64,000 bases of DNA from Verrucomicrobiia bacterium. Its GTDB lineage: Bacteria > Verrucomicrobiota > Verrucomicrobiia > Verrucomicrobiales > DEV007. This document shows positions 42,923 through 51,512 of the stretch, in pieces (positions within the stretch are counted from its first letter, which is position 1; the number at the start of each line of letters is the position of its first letter). The stretch is taken from NCBI GenBank assembly GCA_030425385.1, contig JAUIAH010000019.1, positions 1 to 64,000 on the forward strand, written 5' to 3'. The notes under the pieces were generated by a model that worked only from the letters and a program-made list of their open reading frames with translations, made no database searches and had not been told where the DNA came from. The position numbers and the translations under genes were made by a program.

Positions 42923-43534
42923 TTACTTCCGGCGACGGAAGGCCAAGAAACCGAGGCCAAGGAGGCCGAGAAGAGCACTGGAAGGCTCAGGGATCACAGG
43001 GCCGCCACCCATGCCAGCAAGTTGGAAGCCAGCGAAGTCAGTACCACCGACATTTCCGGTTCCAGTGGTTCCATAAATCACTGATCCACCCGTAAGCACA
43101 GCATCGGGAGTCGCACCAGGCTCATCAACGAAAGTGAAACCGTGGTCGTAGACAAAGAGGCCGGATGAACCGGCGATGTCGGCGCCATTCCCAACCACCG
43201 TGTAGACATTCGCGCCAGAAAAAGCGGAGCCAGCAACGGTTGCTGAAATCGTGTTCTGATACAGACCATCAATGCCATTAAATCCCATCGACACGGCGTC
43301 GCCAAACTGGGTGAAAGCTGCCTTGAGTCCGTCGATGTCGCCAGCGGCTCCGAGAGCACCAGCGTCACCACTAAAAATTCCAATAGCCACGGATCCACTA
43401 GCGAGATTAGCACCGTCGGTTCCGAGGATTGGAGCAGGGACATTTCCAGGCAAGTTACCGACAGTAACGGTGGCTGCCTGGGCAGAAAGAGCGAGGGCGA
43501 CAAGTGCGCCGAAGACAGAAGTAGTTAGTTTCAT
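42923..43534 (-). CDS. PEP-CTERM exported protein
   Basis: A 203-residue exported protein with signal peptide (1-20, ending AQA) and a C-terminal tag IPEPSSALLGLLGLGFLAFRRRK shown by VIPEPSSAL, a hydrophobic helix and FRRRK. The mature domain is Gly/Ala-rich and short, with no cysteine. It is not a close paralogue of the two PEP-CTERM proteins at 8.2 and 13.7 kb. Probably transported and processed by exosortase encoded elsewhere. Function unknown. Confidence 0.9.
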   Translation of the reverse strand: MKLTTSVFGALVALALSAQAATVTVGNLPGNVPAPILGTDGANLASGSVAIGIFSGDAGALGAAGDIDGLKAAFTQFGDAVSMGFNGIDGLYQNTISATVAGSAFSGANVYTVVGNGADIAGSSGLFVYDHGFTFVDEPGATPDAVLTGGSVIYGTTGTGNVGGTDFAGFQLAGMGGGPVIPEPSSALLGLLGLGFLAFRRRK

Positions 43535-43590
43535 TCCTAGAAGTTTCTTGGTTGGTTGAGTTGGGATAAAGCTTTCGGTAGAGTAAAGGA

Positions 43591-43632
43591 TTGGGAGGGA
43601 ACGTCAACCTTAAAAGTTGAGTTCCCTCCCAA
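43591..43632 (-). terminator. Hairpin terminator after exported duplicated protein
   Basis: A perfect 12-bp stem TTGGGAGGGAAC/GTTCCCTCCCAA extended by an inner 5-bp stem (CAAC-type). It is followed on the minus strand by a modest T-rich stretch and lies 10 bp past the stop of the gene at 43642. Confidence 0.78.
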
Positions 43633-43641
43633 AGTTGAGTC

Positions 43642-44634
43642 TTAGAGATCCGCGTAGAACGCAGGAGGCGTCAGAGTCACATCAAAGGCATCCGTGTTGC
43701 GCTGGATGATGATGCCCGAGGTCAGAGGGAAATCCGTCTGGTCATCGTTGCCAGTGGAAACCAACTTCCAACCTTCCGTGATACCGAGGAATGCCACGGC
43801 TTCCGCAAAGTAGCCTTTCTTAAAAGCACCAGGGCCATCAGCCAACCACACGTTGGTGGCTGTGTCTGCACCGCCTTGAACCGCTGAATCCGAAATACCG
43901 CTGTTGCCGAGCGTTGATCCAGCAGGATACACGCGGCTAAGATAGGTGAAAGGTGCGTCTGCGCTCACAGTGGTCGGCGTCAGCTTGACGTGGCCAGTGA
44001 ACGTGAGGTCAAGGTTTCCTTCTCCACGACGCTCTACAATGAGACCCTTCGTGAAGTCAATCGGGAACTCGGATTGATCGTCGTTGCCGGTAGAAACCAG
44101 CTTCCAACCTGCTGTAATGCCGAGAAATGCCACGGCTTCTGCGTAGTAAGCTTTCTTGAATGCCTCGCCATCTGGAACCCAGATGATGTCAGCTGTGTCC
44201 GCACCGCCTTGCTGGAACCCAGCGCTGTTGTCAGCACCGAAGTAGTCACCGAGCGTGCGCACTTTGCGGATGATGTAGCTGTTGGCCGTTGGGTCAGCGT
44301 CCAAGGTGAGGGCACCTTCGGTGGTCACCGTGTTCTGAGTGATTGCGGTGATCCGAGCGTTCTGACCGTTGGCGAATTCAATGGAGTAAAGACCGCCTTC
44401 AGGAAGAGCCGCCGTGAAGTCCACGTTGGCATCCGTCAAGGTATCACCCGCAGCGCCCGTGAGTGCGCTCGAAACGAGAGGTGCGTCCACCAAGTTCACA
44501 CCGATGACGTTGAATCCCGGCTGCACCGTCTCCGTGTGGTAACCCACAGGTGTGGTGAATGCCGCTTGCCCGTAGGAGAGCCCAATGGTTGCTGCCAGTG
44601 CGCCAGCACCGGCTAGTAGTGTCGATTTATTCAT
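43642..44634 (-). CDS. Exported protein with internal duplication (TIGR02597-like)
   Basis: A 330-residue exported protein with signal peptide (ending SYG-Q). Two halves are related: residues near 165-200 (EAVAFLGITAGWKLVSTG, then GLIVERR) recur near 280-315 (EAVAFLGITEGWKLVSTG, then GIIIQRN), with similar lead-ins AFKKAYYA and AFKKGYFA. The general look (TTPVGYHTETVQPGFNVIGV at the N-terminus) resembles a Verrucomicrobia-specific family, TIGR02597, as I recall it. No sorting tag. It lies downstream of the secretin gene on the same strand but 302 bp away with its own terminator, so it is probably a separate, highly expressed surface protein. Confidence 0.75.
   Translation of the reverse strand: MNKSTLLAGAGALAATIGLSYGQAAFTTPVGYHTETVQPGFNVIGVNLVDAPLVSSALTGAAGDTLTDANVDFTAALPEGGLYSIEFANGQNARITAITQNTVTTEGALTLDADPTANSYIIRKVRTLGDYFGADNSAGFQQGGADTADIIWVPDGEAFKKAYYAEAVAFLGITAGWKLVSTGNDDQSEFPIDFTKGLIVERRGEGNLDLTFTGHVKLTPTTVSADAPFTYLSRVYPAGSTLGNSGISDSAVQGGADTATNVWLADGPGAFKKGYFAEAVAFLGITEGWKLVSTGNDDQTDFPLTSGIIIQRNTDAFDVTLTPPAFYADL
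43736..43830. repeat. Internal coding repeat, copy 2
   Basis: This stretch and 44076-44172 encode the repeated EAVAFLGIT(A/E)GWKLVSTGNDDQ segment and are visibly similar at the DNA level, suggesting a recent or selected duplication inside the gene. Confidence 0.6.
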
Positions 44635-44936
44635 GGTTCGTGTTAAGTAAGGTTCGCCGATGCTTATGCTGAAGCGAGGGTTTTAATGGGGTTTGGTTCG
44701 CGATTACAGGAGTAACCTAAGGAGTTTAACGTTGCTGATCAATGGTTATTTCGGAGACTTTTCGGATTTCCGTCAAGCTTTCTGCCACTACTTCTAACGG
44801 AAAGTTGCCTTCAAAGTTACTCGTTACCGGCAGATCTTTGGAAAATCTATCGGCCGAAACAAGGCAATTTTTAAGAATCAGTCGGCACGCAAAGGCAGTT
44901 GACATGCGCTGATCTTCAAACGGGCCTGATGCTCAA
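44635..44936. other. Gap upstream of duplicated exported protein
   Basis: A 302-bp AT-richer region between the secretin stop and the start of the gene at 44634. It should hold that gene's promoter. I see no convincing promoter boxes, operator or hairpin. Confidence 0.4.
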
Positions 44937-47351
44937 TCAGTTCCGAGAACGCGGGCGGAGACGCTGCCACCAGCGGCGCCGCGGCTGACCCGTATGGTGA
45001 GACGAGGCTTCTCCCTCCCTCGCCTGGGCCTGAGTTTCGGCAGGGGCATTCTCCCGCTTTCCGAAAGCCATGGCGCTCGGCGTGACGCGATTGTTCTCCG
45101 TCTGTTCCAGGTTCGCATTCACGAGATCCGTCTCGTCATTGACGATGTGGGGCTGCATGAAGATGAGCAGTTCCTGGCGGTTCCGCTCCTTGGAGTTGTT
45201 GCCAAAGAGATGCTTGAGCAACGGCACGTGCACAAGAATTGGCAAGCCCGTCTTGTCGTCGCGGCGACTTTCGGTAATGAGCCCTCCAAGAACGACCGTC
45301 GATTTGTTAGGCACGGTGACTTCAGTTGAGAGTACTTGTGTGCCCACGGTGGGGACATCTGTTCCAGAGATGTTCTGACTACCAATGATGTCATCATTGG
45401 TTTGGGTCACCTGCAAGGTCACTTCATCGTCCGAATTGATGAGCGGGATGACCTGCAACTCCAGCGCCACTTGTTGATACTGAATGTTAGAAATGAGCCC
45501 ATTGGACGTTCCCACGCCAAGCGTCGATTGGGTGCTAGAGGGCACGGGCACCCGTTGACCACTTACGATTGATCCTGGCCGATTGTTGCTCAGGTAGATC
45601 GATGGACGGGAAATGACCTCAAACTTGTTCGTGCTCTCTAAGGCGCGAAGATAGGCATTCACATAATCCCCAATCTGCCCGTAAACACTCAAGCCAGCAG
45701 CGCTGGGAAAGGTATCGACTCCTGTGAGGCTATCGAGATCGATGATGTTGCTACCGTCGCCCGTTTGGAAAAGGCCACCACTGCGCACGGTGCGCCCACC
45801 GACATCGTATTCCTGCACGCGGTGCAGCAGATCCACTCCCCAGTTGATGTCATTGCCGAGCGTGACTTGGCCGATGATGGTGGAGAGATAGACCTGACGC
45901 GGTCTTACATCGATCTCGTCAAGGATGGTATTCACTAACAGAAGGTCCTCAGGAGGGCCCGCGGCGATGATGGTGTTGATCTTGGGATCAGCGATCAGAA
46001 GCGTGGACTTGCCGACGGGCACAGAGATGGGGCCGGAATCCTGAACGCCGAAGCCAGATAGACCAGCCCCGCCGATGCCACCAAGGCCACCGGTCCCACC
46101 GACGCCTGAAGTGCCGCCAAAGCCGCCTGCCGTGCTTCCGAAACCGCTCCGCCCAGTATTAAAGTTACTGCCTCCGAATCCTCCACCGCGCGTATTGCCA
46201 CCAAAGCCCGTGGTGCGATTGTTCAGACCTCCACCCAAGTTTGACGTGCCCACACCGCCAACGCCACCACCAGTAGCACCACTGTTAGGGTCCGCCCGCT
46301 GAGACAAGGCATCTGCGAGGACTGGCAGCGCCAGTTGAACAGACACATGCCGGAGCGAGCGATTGATGAAACGCTTCACTTCGACTTCGGCATCGAGCTC
46401 CTCAATCAAGCCTTCGATGTACTTCACGTCTAACGGACGCCCAATCACGATGAGGCGATTGGTGCGTTCGTCAGGATACACCACAATTGGCTGCGTCGAG
46501 GCGGGGCCACCCGTGGGGCTGGGAGCCGAGGTGGCTCCTGCTGCAGCGGCGCCTCCAGCACCTCCAGGACGTGCGGTGGTGGTGGGGCGCGCGGCGGCGG
46601 TGGTCCGGCGCGCGTTGCTTGCCCCGGAGCGTTGCTCCTGCTGCTGACTAAGGATATCGTTGATCGCTTGAGACACGGTGGCGGCTTCCGCGCGGAGCAG
46701 CTGGAACACTTCCGTGGTCACGTCTGCCCGCTGGACATCGATCTCTTGTTGCAGAGCGATGAGCTGTTTCACGATGAGCGCGTTTTCCGAAATGATGAGC
46801 ACATTGGCCTCGGGCACTTCGGTGATGCCGGCGTAAGGGGTGCCCTGATTACCCGTCACCTCTTGGAAGATGCGTAGCGCCTCATCCGTGGTGATGTACT
46901 TGAGCTTCATGATGTAGTTCACCACCTGCTCGCCGTCGGGGATCTCGTAGTCATGAGCAAACGTTTGGATCCCCTCACGCTTGGGTGTGCTCCCCGCACG
47001 CCAGTTCACGGCTTTCAGCATGTTCTCCCCGGCAGGGATGAGGGCAATGCCGTTGAGGAGCAGGGAACGCTCGATGAAGTCCATCCACTCTTCATTGGTC
47101 GGTATCGAATGAACGGTCTCAATCGAAATGGGCAAATCCAAGGCTTGGTTGTCCTTGATGATCATCTTGCCACTCACGGTCTCGTAGTCCTGAAGAATGA
47201 AGCGGAGAGGCGTCTGCGGATACTGAACCTCGGGCGGGGCCCCATTGTTGACGGTGGCGGGGAGATTCTGCGCCTGCAGCCCGGTCATGCCGAGGGGCAC
47301 GCAGAGCATTCCGAGGACGGGAAGAAGGCGTGAGCGTTTGGGAGTGAACAT
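44937..47351 (-). CDS. gspD: Secretin, GspD/PilQ-like (Amuc_1098 position)
   Basis: An 804-residue outer-membrane secretin forming the exit pore of the machine. Start ATG 47351 gives a signal peptide ending near LQAQN; a TTG seven codons earlier is less likely. N-terminal N-domains (about 45-330) contain RSLLLNGIALIP-type and VQRADVTTEVFQL motifs. Two low-complexity inserts, Ala/Pro/Thr-rich (about 245-285) and Gly/Phe-rich (about 365-440), flank domain N3. The secretin domain (about 460-750) ends with VPNKSTVVLGGLI, the gate-region KTGLPILVHVPLLKHLFG and ELLIFMQPHIV. The C-terminal tail is basic. Last gene of the operon beginning with gspE at 57.6 kb. Confidence 0.9.
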   Translation of the reverse strand: MFTPKRSRLLPVLGMLCVPLGMTGLQAQNLPATVNNGAPPEVQYPQTPLRFILQDYETVSGKMIIKDNQALDLPISIETVHSIPTNEEWMDFIERSLLLNGIALIPAGENMLKAVNWRAGSTPKREGIQTFAHDYEIPDGEQVVNYIMKLKYITTDEALRIFQEVTGNQGTPYAGITEVPEANVLIISENALIVKQLIALQQEIDVQRADVTTEVFQLLRAEAATVSQAINDILSQQQEQRSGASNARRTTAAARPTTTARPGGAGGAAAAGATSAPSPTGGPASTQPIVVYPDERTNRLIVIGRPLDVKYIEGLIEELDAEVEVKRFINRSLRHVSVQLALPVLADALSQRADPNSGATGGGVGGVGTSNLGGGLNNRTTGFGGNTRGGGFGGSNFNTGRSGFGSTAGGFGGTSGVGGTGGLGGIGGAGLSGFGVQDSGPISVPVGKSTLLIADPKINTIIAAGPPEDLLLVNTILDEIDVRPRQVYLSTIIGQVTLGNDINWGVDLLHRVQEYDVGGRTVRSGGLFQTGDGSNIIDLDSLTGVDTFPSAAGLSVYGQIGDYVNAYLRALESTNKFEVISRPSIYLSNNRPGSIVSGQRVPVPSSTQSTLGVGTSNGLISNIQYQQVALELQVIPLINSDDEVTLQVTQTNDDIIGSQNISGTDVPTVGTQVLSTEVTVPNKSTVVLGGLITESRRDDKTGLPILVHVPLLKHLFGNNSKERNRQELLIFMQPHIVNDETDLVNANLEQTENNRVTPSAMAFGKRENAPAETQAQAREGEASSHHTGQPRRRWWQRLRPRSRN

Positions 47352-47392
47352 GAAAGCAGTGAGTTTAGACAAAGGAACGGATTGGATTGGCC

Positions 47393-48091
47393 TTAGCCCT
47401 GGGTGGATCCTGGGAGACCTGGTGGAAGGATGACACGCCGCTTGCCGGGCGTGGTGGAGGGCCGACGGGTGGTCGGTGTGGTCGGACGCGGCGTCACCGT
47501 GCGACGCGTGGTTTGGGGGCGGCCCGGGGTAGGCGGCTTCTTAGCCACCGTGGGGGCCTTGGCTTTCAGCTGCTTGTCGCTGTAGGTCAAGGTGGCTGTC
47601 TTGACGTTGGCTCCACGGCCCGTCTCGACCACCACTTCGACCTGACTCGGATCGCGGTGGGGCTTCACTTCACGGATGCGGAGCTTCTCATCATCCTGTC
47701 CTTGGACCAAGCGGTGATAGGCCATCCGGCGCTTGTCTGGATCCTCATCTTTGACGAGCTGCGTGTTCTCCACGTGCACGACGAAATTTCCCCCGATGCG
47801 ACTCACCGCACGGAGCATGAGGGGCTTGGCCCATTCGTCATCAGGACCTGCTTCCTCGACCACTGGAACCACCTCTTGCATGAAGGGATTCCGTTGAAAG
47901 ATGGCGTCGTAGCGACGGGGATCGAACCGCTTGGGTGGGAAATCACCCGTTTCTGCGTCATCGATCATCTGTCCAGGAGCCGCGGCGGCACCAGGGGGCG
48001 GCGTTTGCCCAGGCATGCCAGGCTGCTGCGCCAGCGCAGCCACGCCAATGACGCTGAGGGGAAGGAGGGTCCAAAGAAATGTCTTCATCAT
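47393..48091 (-). CDS. Small periplasmic protein of secretion cluster (Amuc_1099 position)
   Basis: A 232-residue exported protein with signal peptide (ending ALA-QQ). A Pro-rich segment precedes a small domain with RNPFMQEVVPVVEE and YRLVQ-like segments (YHRLVQGQDDEKLRIREV), followed by a long basic, Thr/Pro/Arg-rich tail (about 180-232; PTTPTTRRPSTTPGKRR). The RNPF...  start resembles the inner-membrane/secretin linker proteins GspC or PilP, and its place before the secretin gene fits a PilP-like connector. It is not a clear member of either family by eye. Confidence 0.65.
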   Translation of the reverse strand: MMKTFLWTLLPLSVIGVAALAQQPGMPGQTPPPGAAAAPGQMIDDAETGDFPPKRFDPRRYDAIFQRNPFMQEVVPVVEEAGPDDEWAKPLMLRAVSRIGGNFVVHVENTQLVKDEDPDKRRMAYHRLVQGQDDEKLRIREVKPHRDPSQVEVVVETGRGANVKTATLTYSDKQLKAKAPTVAKKPPTPGRPQTTRRTVTPRPTTPTTRRPSTTPGKRRVILPPGLPGSTQG

Positions 48092-48115
48092 AACGATAAT
48101 AGCGTTCCGAAAGGG

Positions 48116-49327
48116 TTAATTCGTGTCTGGAAGCCCGTCTTCCATCCCCACGGCCGCGTCCGGACCGCCGGCTCCAGGGGTGTTCTCATTCCAATCTTCG
48201 CCCACCACGCCATTGAGGGAGACGGACTCAAAGGTCCCTCGCGGAGCTGGGCCGTTGTCATCCAGGCCACGATCCACGGGCACGCTGACAGGGTCGCGTT
48301 TGACGACATCCACCACATCGCCCACGGCTTCCTGAGCCAATTCCGTGCCCGTTCGCACCTGATCAGGCATGGGCAGTCCGCGCTGGACGGCACGCGCCTC
48401 GGCCTCGGCAATGTCTGCATCCATGGGCGGCGGCGGGATGGGCCCCCGCTCCGCTCGTCCTCGGCGGACATTGGCCAGCATTCCCGTAGACAGGTTCCCC
48501 GTCGCCATACTGGTCTCATCTCCAGCGGGTGGCGTGCTCGGTGATCCCGGCAAGCGCACACGGGGGCGAGACACCTCTGGCCGACCCCCAGGAGGAGGCG
48601 GATTTCCGCCGGGACTCGGCACAATCACCCGTCGAGTCTCTTTGAGTTCCGAAGGCGGCGTCTCAGGCGTCGAGGGTGCCGCTGCAGGAGGAGCGCCCGC
48701 GCCGTCATCCGTGGTAGGGGAAGAAGAAGGCGTCGACGGGGTTGCTGTCATGGACGCCAAAGCGGGTCCCCCGACCGAGGCATTGACGATCTCTTCCGTC
48801 GCGTAGCGTTGTTCGATCGTCACTTCGCAGGTGAGCTCTTCCGGCTCCTTCTTCTTCTTGGGATAAAGGTGCAGATGCGTGATGACGCGAAACGAGGTCT
48901 CCGACTGCAATTGCACCAGCCATTGAACGATGTTCTGAATACCGCCCTGCACCACCACACGACGCTCGAATGCCCAATAGTGCGGCTCCAAACGCGGCGC
49001 TTTCTCCGGAGGCGAACTCACCAAGGTCAGGCCAGCTGCTTCAATCCCGCGGACAGAAACGACGCGGTCTAACATTTCTTTCGCCTCAAATTCATCGCGC
49101 GCGACGAGCTGGTGATTGTTCATCCAGGCACGCTTCTGATTATACTCATTCTGCTGCGTGCGCAGGGTGCGCAAACTGTCTCGCTTGGCGATGAGCTCCA
49201 CCTTCTCGGCTTTCACTTCATTCAGACGCCTCGCATACCACTCATATAGGAAGAAGCTCCCTAACACGAGCACCGTGAGGGTGAAGATGATGAGGAGACG
49301 AACCTCGCTTGGCTTAAGCTGACCCAT
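48116..49327 (-). CDS. GspM/PilO-like assembly protein (Amuc_1100 position)
   Basis: A 403-residue inner-membrane protein: one membrane helix at about 8-28, then a coiled coil (about 30-75) and a ferredoxin-like domain (about 80-195), the plan of GspM and PilO. From about residue 205 to the end a Pro/Thr/Ala-rich, presumably unstructured tail extends far beyond normal GspM length (about 160-180). It overlaps the end of the L-like gene by 14 bp. In Akkermansia the gene at this position is Amuc_1100. Similarity here is in architecture and position only; I did not see clear sequence identity. Confidence 0.68.
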   Translation of the reverse strand: MGQLKPSEVRLLIIFTLTVLVLGSFFLYEWYARRLNEVKAEKVELIAKRDSLRTLRTQQNEYNQKRAWMNNHQLVARDEFEAKEMLDRVVSVRGIEAAGLTLVSSPPEKAPRLEPHYWAFERRVVVQGGIQNIVQWLVQLQSETSFRVITHLHLYPKKKKEPEELTCEVTIEQRYATEEIVNASVGGPALASMTATPSTPSSSPTTDDGAGAPPAAAPSTPETPPSELKETRRVIVPSPGGNPPPPGGRPEVSRPRVRLPGSPSTPPAGDETSMATGNLSTGMLANVRRGRAERGPIPPPPMDADIAEAEARAVQRGLPMPDQVRTGTELAQEAVGDVVDVVKRDPVSVPVDRGLDDNGPAPRGTFESVSLNGVVGEDWNENTPGAGGPDAAVGMEDGLPDTN

Positions 49328-50564
49328 AAATGTAACTTCCTTTCAATTCAAAGGTGACAATTCCCGACTTATCCATCTTGAAGGGCGGATGCTCCCATTC
49401 GTAATCCTGCAATGACTTATTGGCCTTAATCTTGCTGATGTAGCGGTTGGCCATGGATCGATTCACCGCCTCGCCTTCGATCAAGACGCGGCTGGTATTG
49501 ACATCATAATCTAACACCCGCACACCCGAATCAGGCATGTCCGAGATGACCTTGAGTAAGAGATCGATCGGATAACGCTCCACATCGATCGCATCTGCGA
49601 GCGCATTCCATCGACTGGCCGTGGGTTGAATCCATCCCACCTCATTCTCAAGCGCCTTCACAGTATTCCCAAGCGCCTCCACCTCACGCTGCTTCCAGAA
49701 ATAGAAGGCCGCAAAGCCAGCTAGCATGAGCACGTAAAGCAATGCTGCGGTAGAAATGATATTGCGGATCTTCTCTCGTTTCGCCGCCGCCTGGCGATTC
49801 GCCGCCACCTTATTGGGCAGCAATTCGAGCAATTCCTCAGGCAGGAGCGGCTGCGGCCGATCCTCCATATGGACGCTCATTTCGAGATCATTCTCCAAGA
49901 GGGAACGACTTTCCTCGGACAATTCCGGGCTCCAAACGACCACGCCGGACAATTCCTCGATCACCCCCTGGGCATGCAACTGCAGGAGGAGACATTTCAA
50001 TTCCAAGGTGGCATCGGCATTGATCTCCTGCGTGTTCAGAGCCTGGAAATAAGCCGCCTTGCCATTCCTGGTTGCCACCGCTACCCAGCGACCAAGCTCC
50101 TTCCACAACACGAGATGATTTCGTGGCAATGCCAGGAAATTCGGCGAGATGTCAAATTTCTCAGCGTCACCCTTGGGCAGCTCGATCGGTTTTCCGTCCG
50201 CCAAGAGAATCGGCATGAGCAAGCTCCGTTCCTCTTCACGATCGAGCGAAACGTAGTCATAATGCTGGCCCAATCCGTATTCGGGTTTGGTCCCATTAGA
50301 CTCGAGGCGCATCTCCACGATATCCGGAATGAGCGATTCATCTTCCGCCGCGGCCCAGAAAGGCGAACAGAAGACGGAGGTGACCGGGAACGCGTAGTGA
50401 GACACGCCCTTGAACTCCTCGGGCGACTGGGCGAGCGCGCCCTTCACCGACGGCTCGTGCCGCAAGACACCGCGACCCTTCTTGGTATCGCCCGTCCACA
50501 ATTCCCACTGCTCTTCCCCGGGGAAGGCTAGGACGATTTCAGAACTGGCATTCTTCTTACTCAT
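49314..50564 (-). CDS. GspL/PilM-N-like protein (Amuc_1101 position)
   Basis: A 416-residue inner-membrane component. Residues 1-255 look like a degenerate actin-like domain as in GspL/PilM. A membrane helix lies at about 270-288 (TAALLYVLMLAGFAAFYFW), followed by a coiled coil and a ferredoxin-like periplasmic domain (about 325-416). GspL bridges the cytoplasmic ATPase GspE to the periplasmic M protein. Its neighbours support this: K before it and the M/PilO-like gene after it with a 14-bp overlap. Actin-fold ATP-binding motifs are not obvious. Confidence 0.72.
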   Translation of the reverse strand: MSKKNASSEIVLAFPGEEQWELWTGDTKKGRGVLRHEPSVKGALAQSPEEFKGVSHYAFPVTSVFCSPFWAAAEDESLIPDIVEMRLESNGTKPEYGLGQHYDYVSLDREEERSLLMPILLADGKPIELPKGDAEKFDISPNFLALPRNHLVLWKELGRWVAVATRNGKAAYFQALNTQEINADATLELKCLLLQLHAQGVIEELSGVVVWSPELSEESRSLLENDLEMSVHMEDRPQPLLPEELLELLPNKVAANRQAAAKREKIRNIISTAALLYVLMLAGFAAFYFWKQREVEALGNTVKALENEVGWIQPTASRWNALADAIDVERYPIDLLLKVISDMPDSGVRVLDYDVNTSRVLIEGEAVNRSMANRYISKIKANKSLQDYEWEHPPFKMDKSGIVTFELKGSYIYGSA

Positions 50565-50576
50565 GAGCTTCTACAA

Positions 50577-51512
50577 TTATTGAAAGATCTCCTCGCGATT
50601 CAGGATCACGGGATTGCTCTCCCGATTTCTTAACACTAAGACAATTTGCTTTTGATAGTCAGCCACCCTTCCCGTGCTCTCGATACGCACTGTTTGATCG
50701 TTGACCGTCAACCGACCAGCCGCTGGCGAATCGGAGGAGACCCCTAATTCGGATAGCGCTTCCTGTAAACTTTCGAAGACGGTGTCGTCTTCCGTTCCCT
50801 CGATGCCATCGGCACCCGCACGCAACAGGATGAATTCCTGCGCCACGAAATCCTCCACCTCGGCCACCATCATGAGTGTCTCCATATCGGCCTCTCGAAG
50901 ATCCACCTGGCCACCACTAAAGAGCGTGAAGAAGTTCCGCCAATTCGGCTTCACAAAGTTCAAATAATCCATGCCTTTAACCAAGGACATCTCTTCCAAG
51001 TCGTAGAAGGCTCGATTGAAGGGGTAGTTGAGAAATCCTTGCTCCGCGTAATACTCATACTCCGCGCCATTGATATTCATCTCTTCGTCAGGATCGATCC
51101 AATCGATGAGGCAATCGCTAAGTTCCTCAGCTTGTTCGAGTTCCATCCCCCAGAAGGTGAAGATGCGTTCGAGAAATTCACGGTCGTTCTGCTGCAAGAG
51201 GAGGTTGATGTTGATCTTTCCCCCTTCGCCACGGATGCGGACGCTGAAGCCCTCTTGGGTTTGCGGATTGAATTGTGTCAGGATGGGGTCGTAGCGCTGC
51301 ACCTGGGGATTGGCCGCTAGAGCGATGCCCATTTCACATAGCTGCTCCGCTCGGAAATCGTGCTTTTGTGAGATCACCAAATCCACGTCGCTGCTCACCA
51401 ACTGAATCGTGGTGAAGAGGAACAACGACAGGATCGCCATGAGCCAGAAGACGATCAGGAGCGCCGAGCCGCGATCTTTCGCAGTGTTGTGTCTTGCAAG
51501 AGAGAGTTTCAT
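50577..51512 (-). CDS. gspK: Minor pseudopilin GspK
   Basis: A 311-residue GspK-like minor pseudopilin, the large tip subunit. Prepilin-like N-terminus DRGSALLIVFWLMAILSLFL has Gly before Ser at the cleavage position and, as usual for GspK, no Glu+5 is clear. A helical domain with DWIDPDEEMNINGAE, which is the GspK calcium-type DW.DPD signature, is conserved. A 4-bp ATGA overlap joins it to gspJ. It would cap the pseudopilus with I and J. Confidence 0.87.
   Translation of the reverse strand: MKLSLARHNTAKDRGSALLIVFWLMAILSLFLFTTIQLVSSDVDLVISQKHDFRAEQLCEMGIALAANPQVQRYDPILTQFNPQTQEGFSVRIRGEGGKININLLLQQNDREFLERIFTFWGMELEQAEELSDCLIDWIDPDEEMNINGAEYEYYAEQGFLNYPFNRAFYDLEEMSLVKGMDYLNFVKPNWRNFFTLFSGGQVDLREADMETLMMVAEVEDFVAQEFILLRAGADGIEGTEDDTVFESLQEALSELGVSSDSPAAGRLTVNDQTVRIESTGRVADYQKQIVLVLRNRESNPVILNREEIFQ

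Noticed and set aside
44890-44910. TTGACA as a -35 box
   Set aside because: It is on the plus strand, while the nearest genes on both sides read on the minus strand, and no -10 box follows at correct spacing.
46075-46302. Pro-rich small open frame opposite the secretin's glycine-rich loop
   Set aside because: It is the complement of Gly-rich codons and not a gene.
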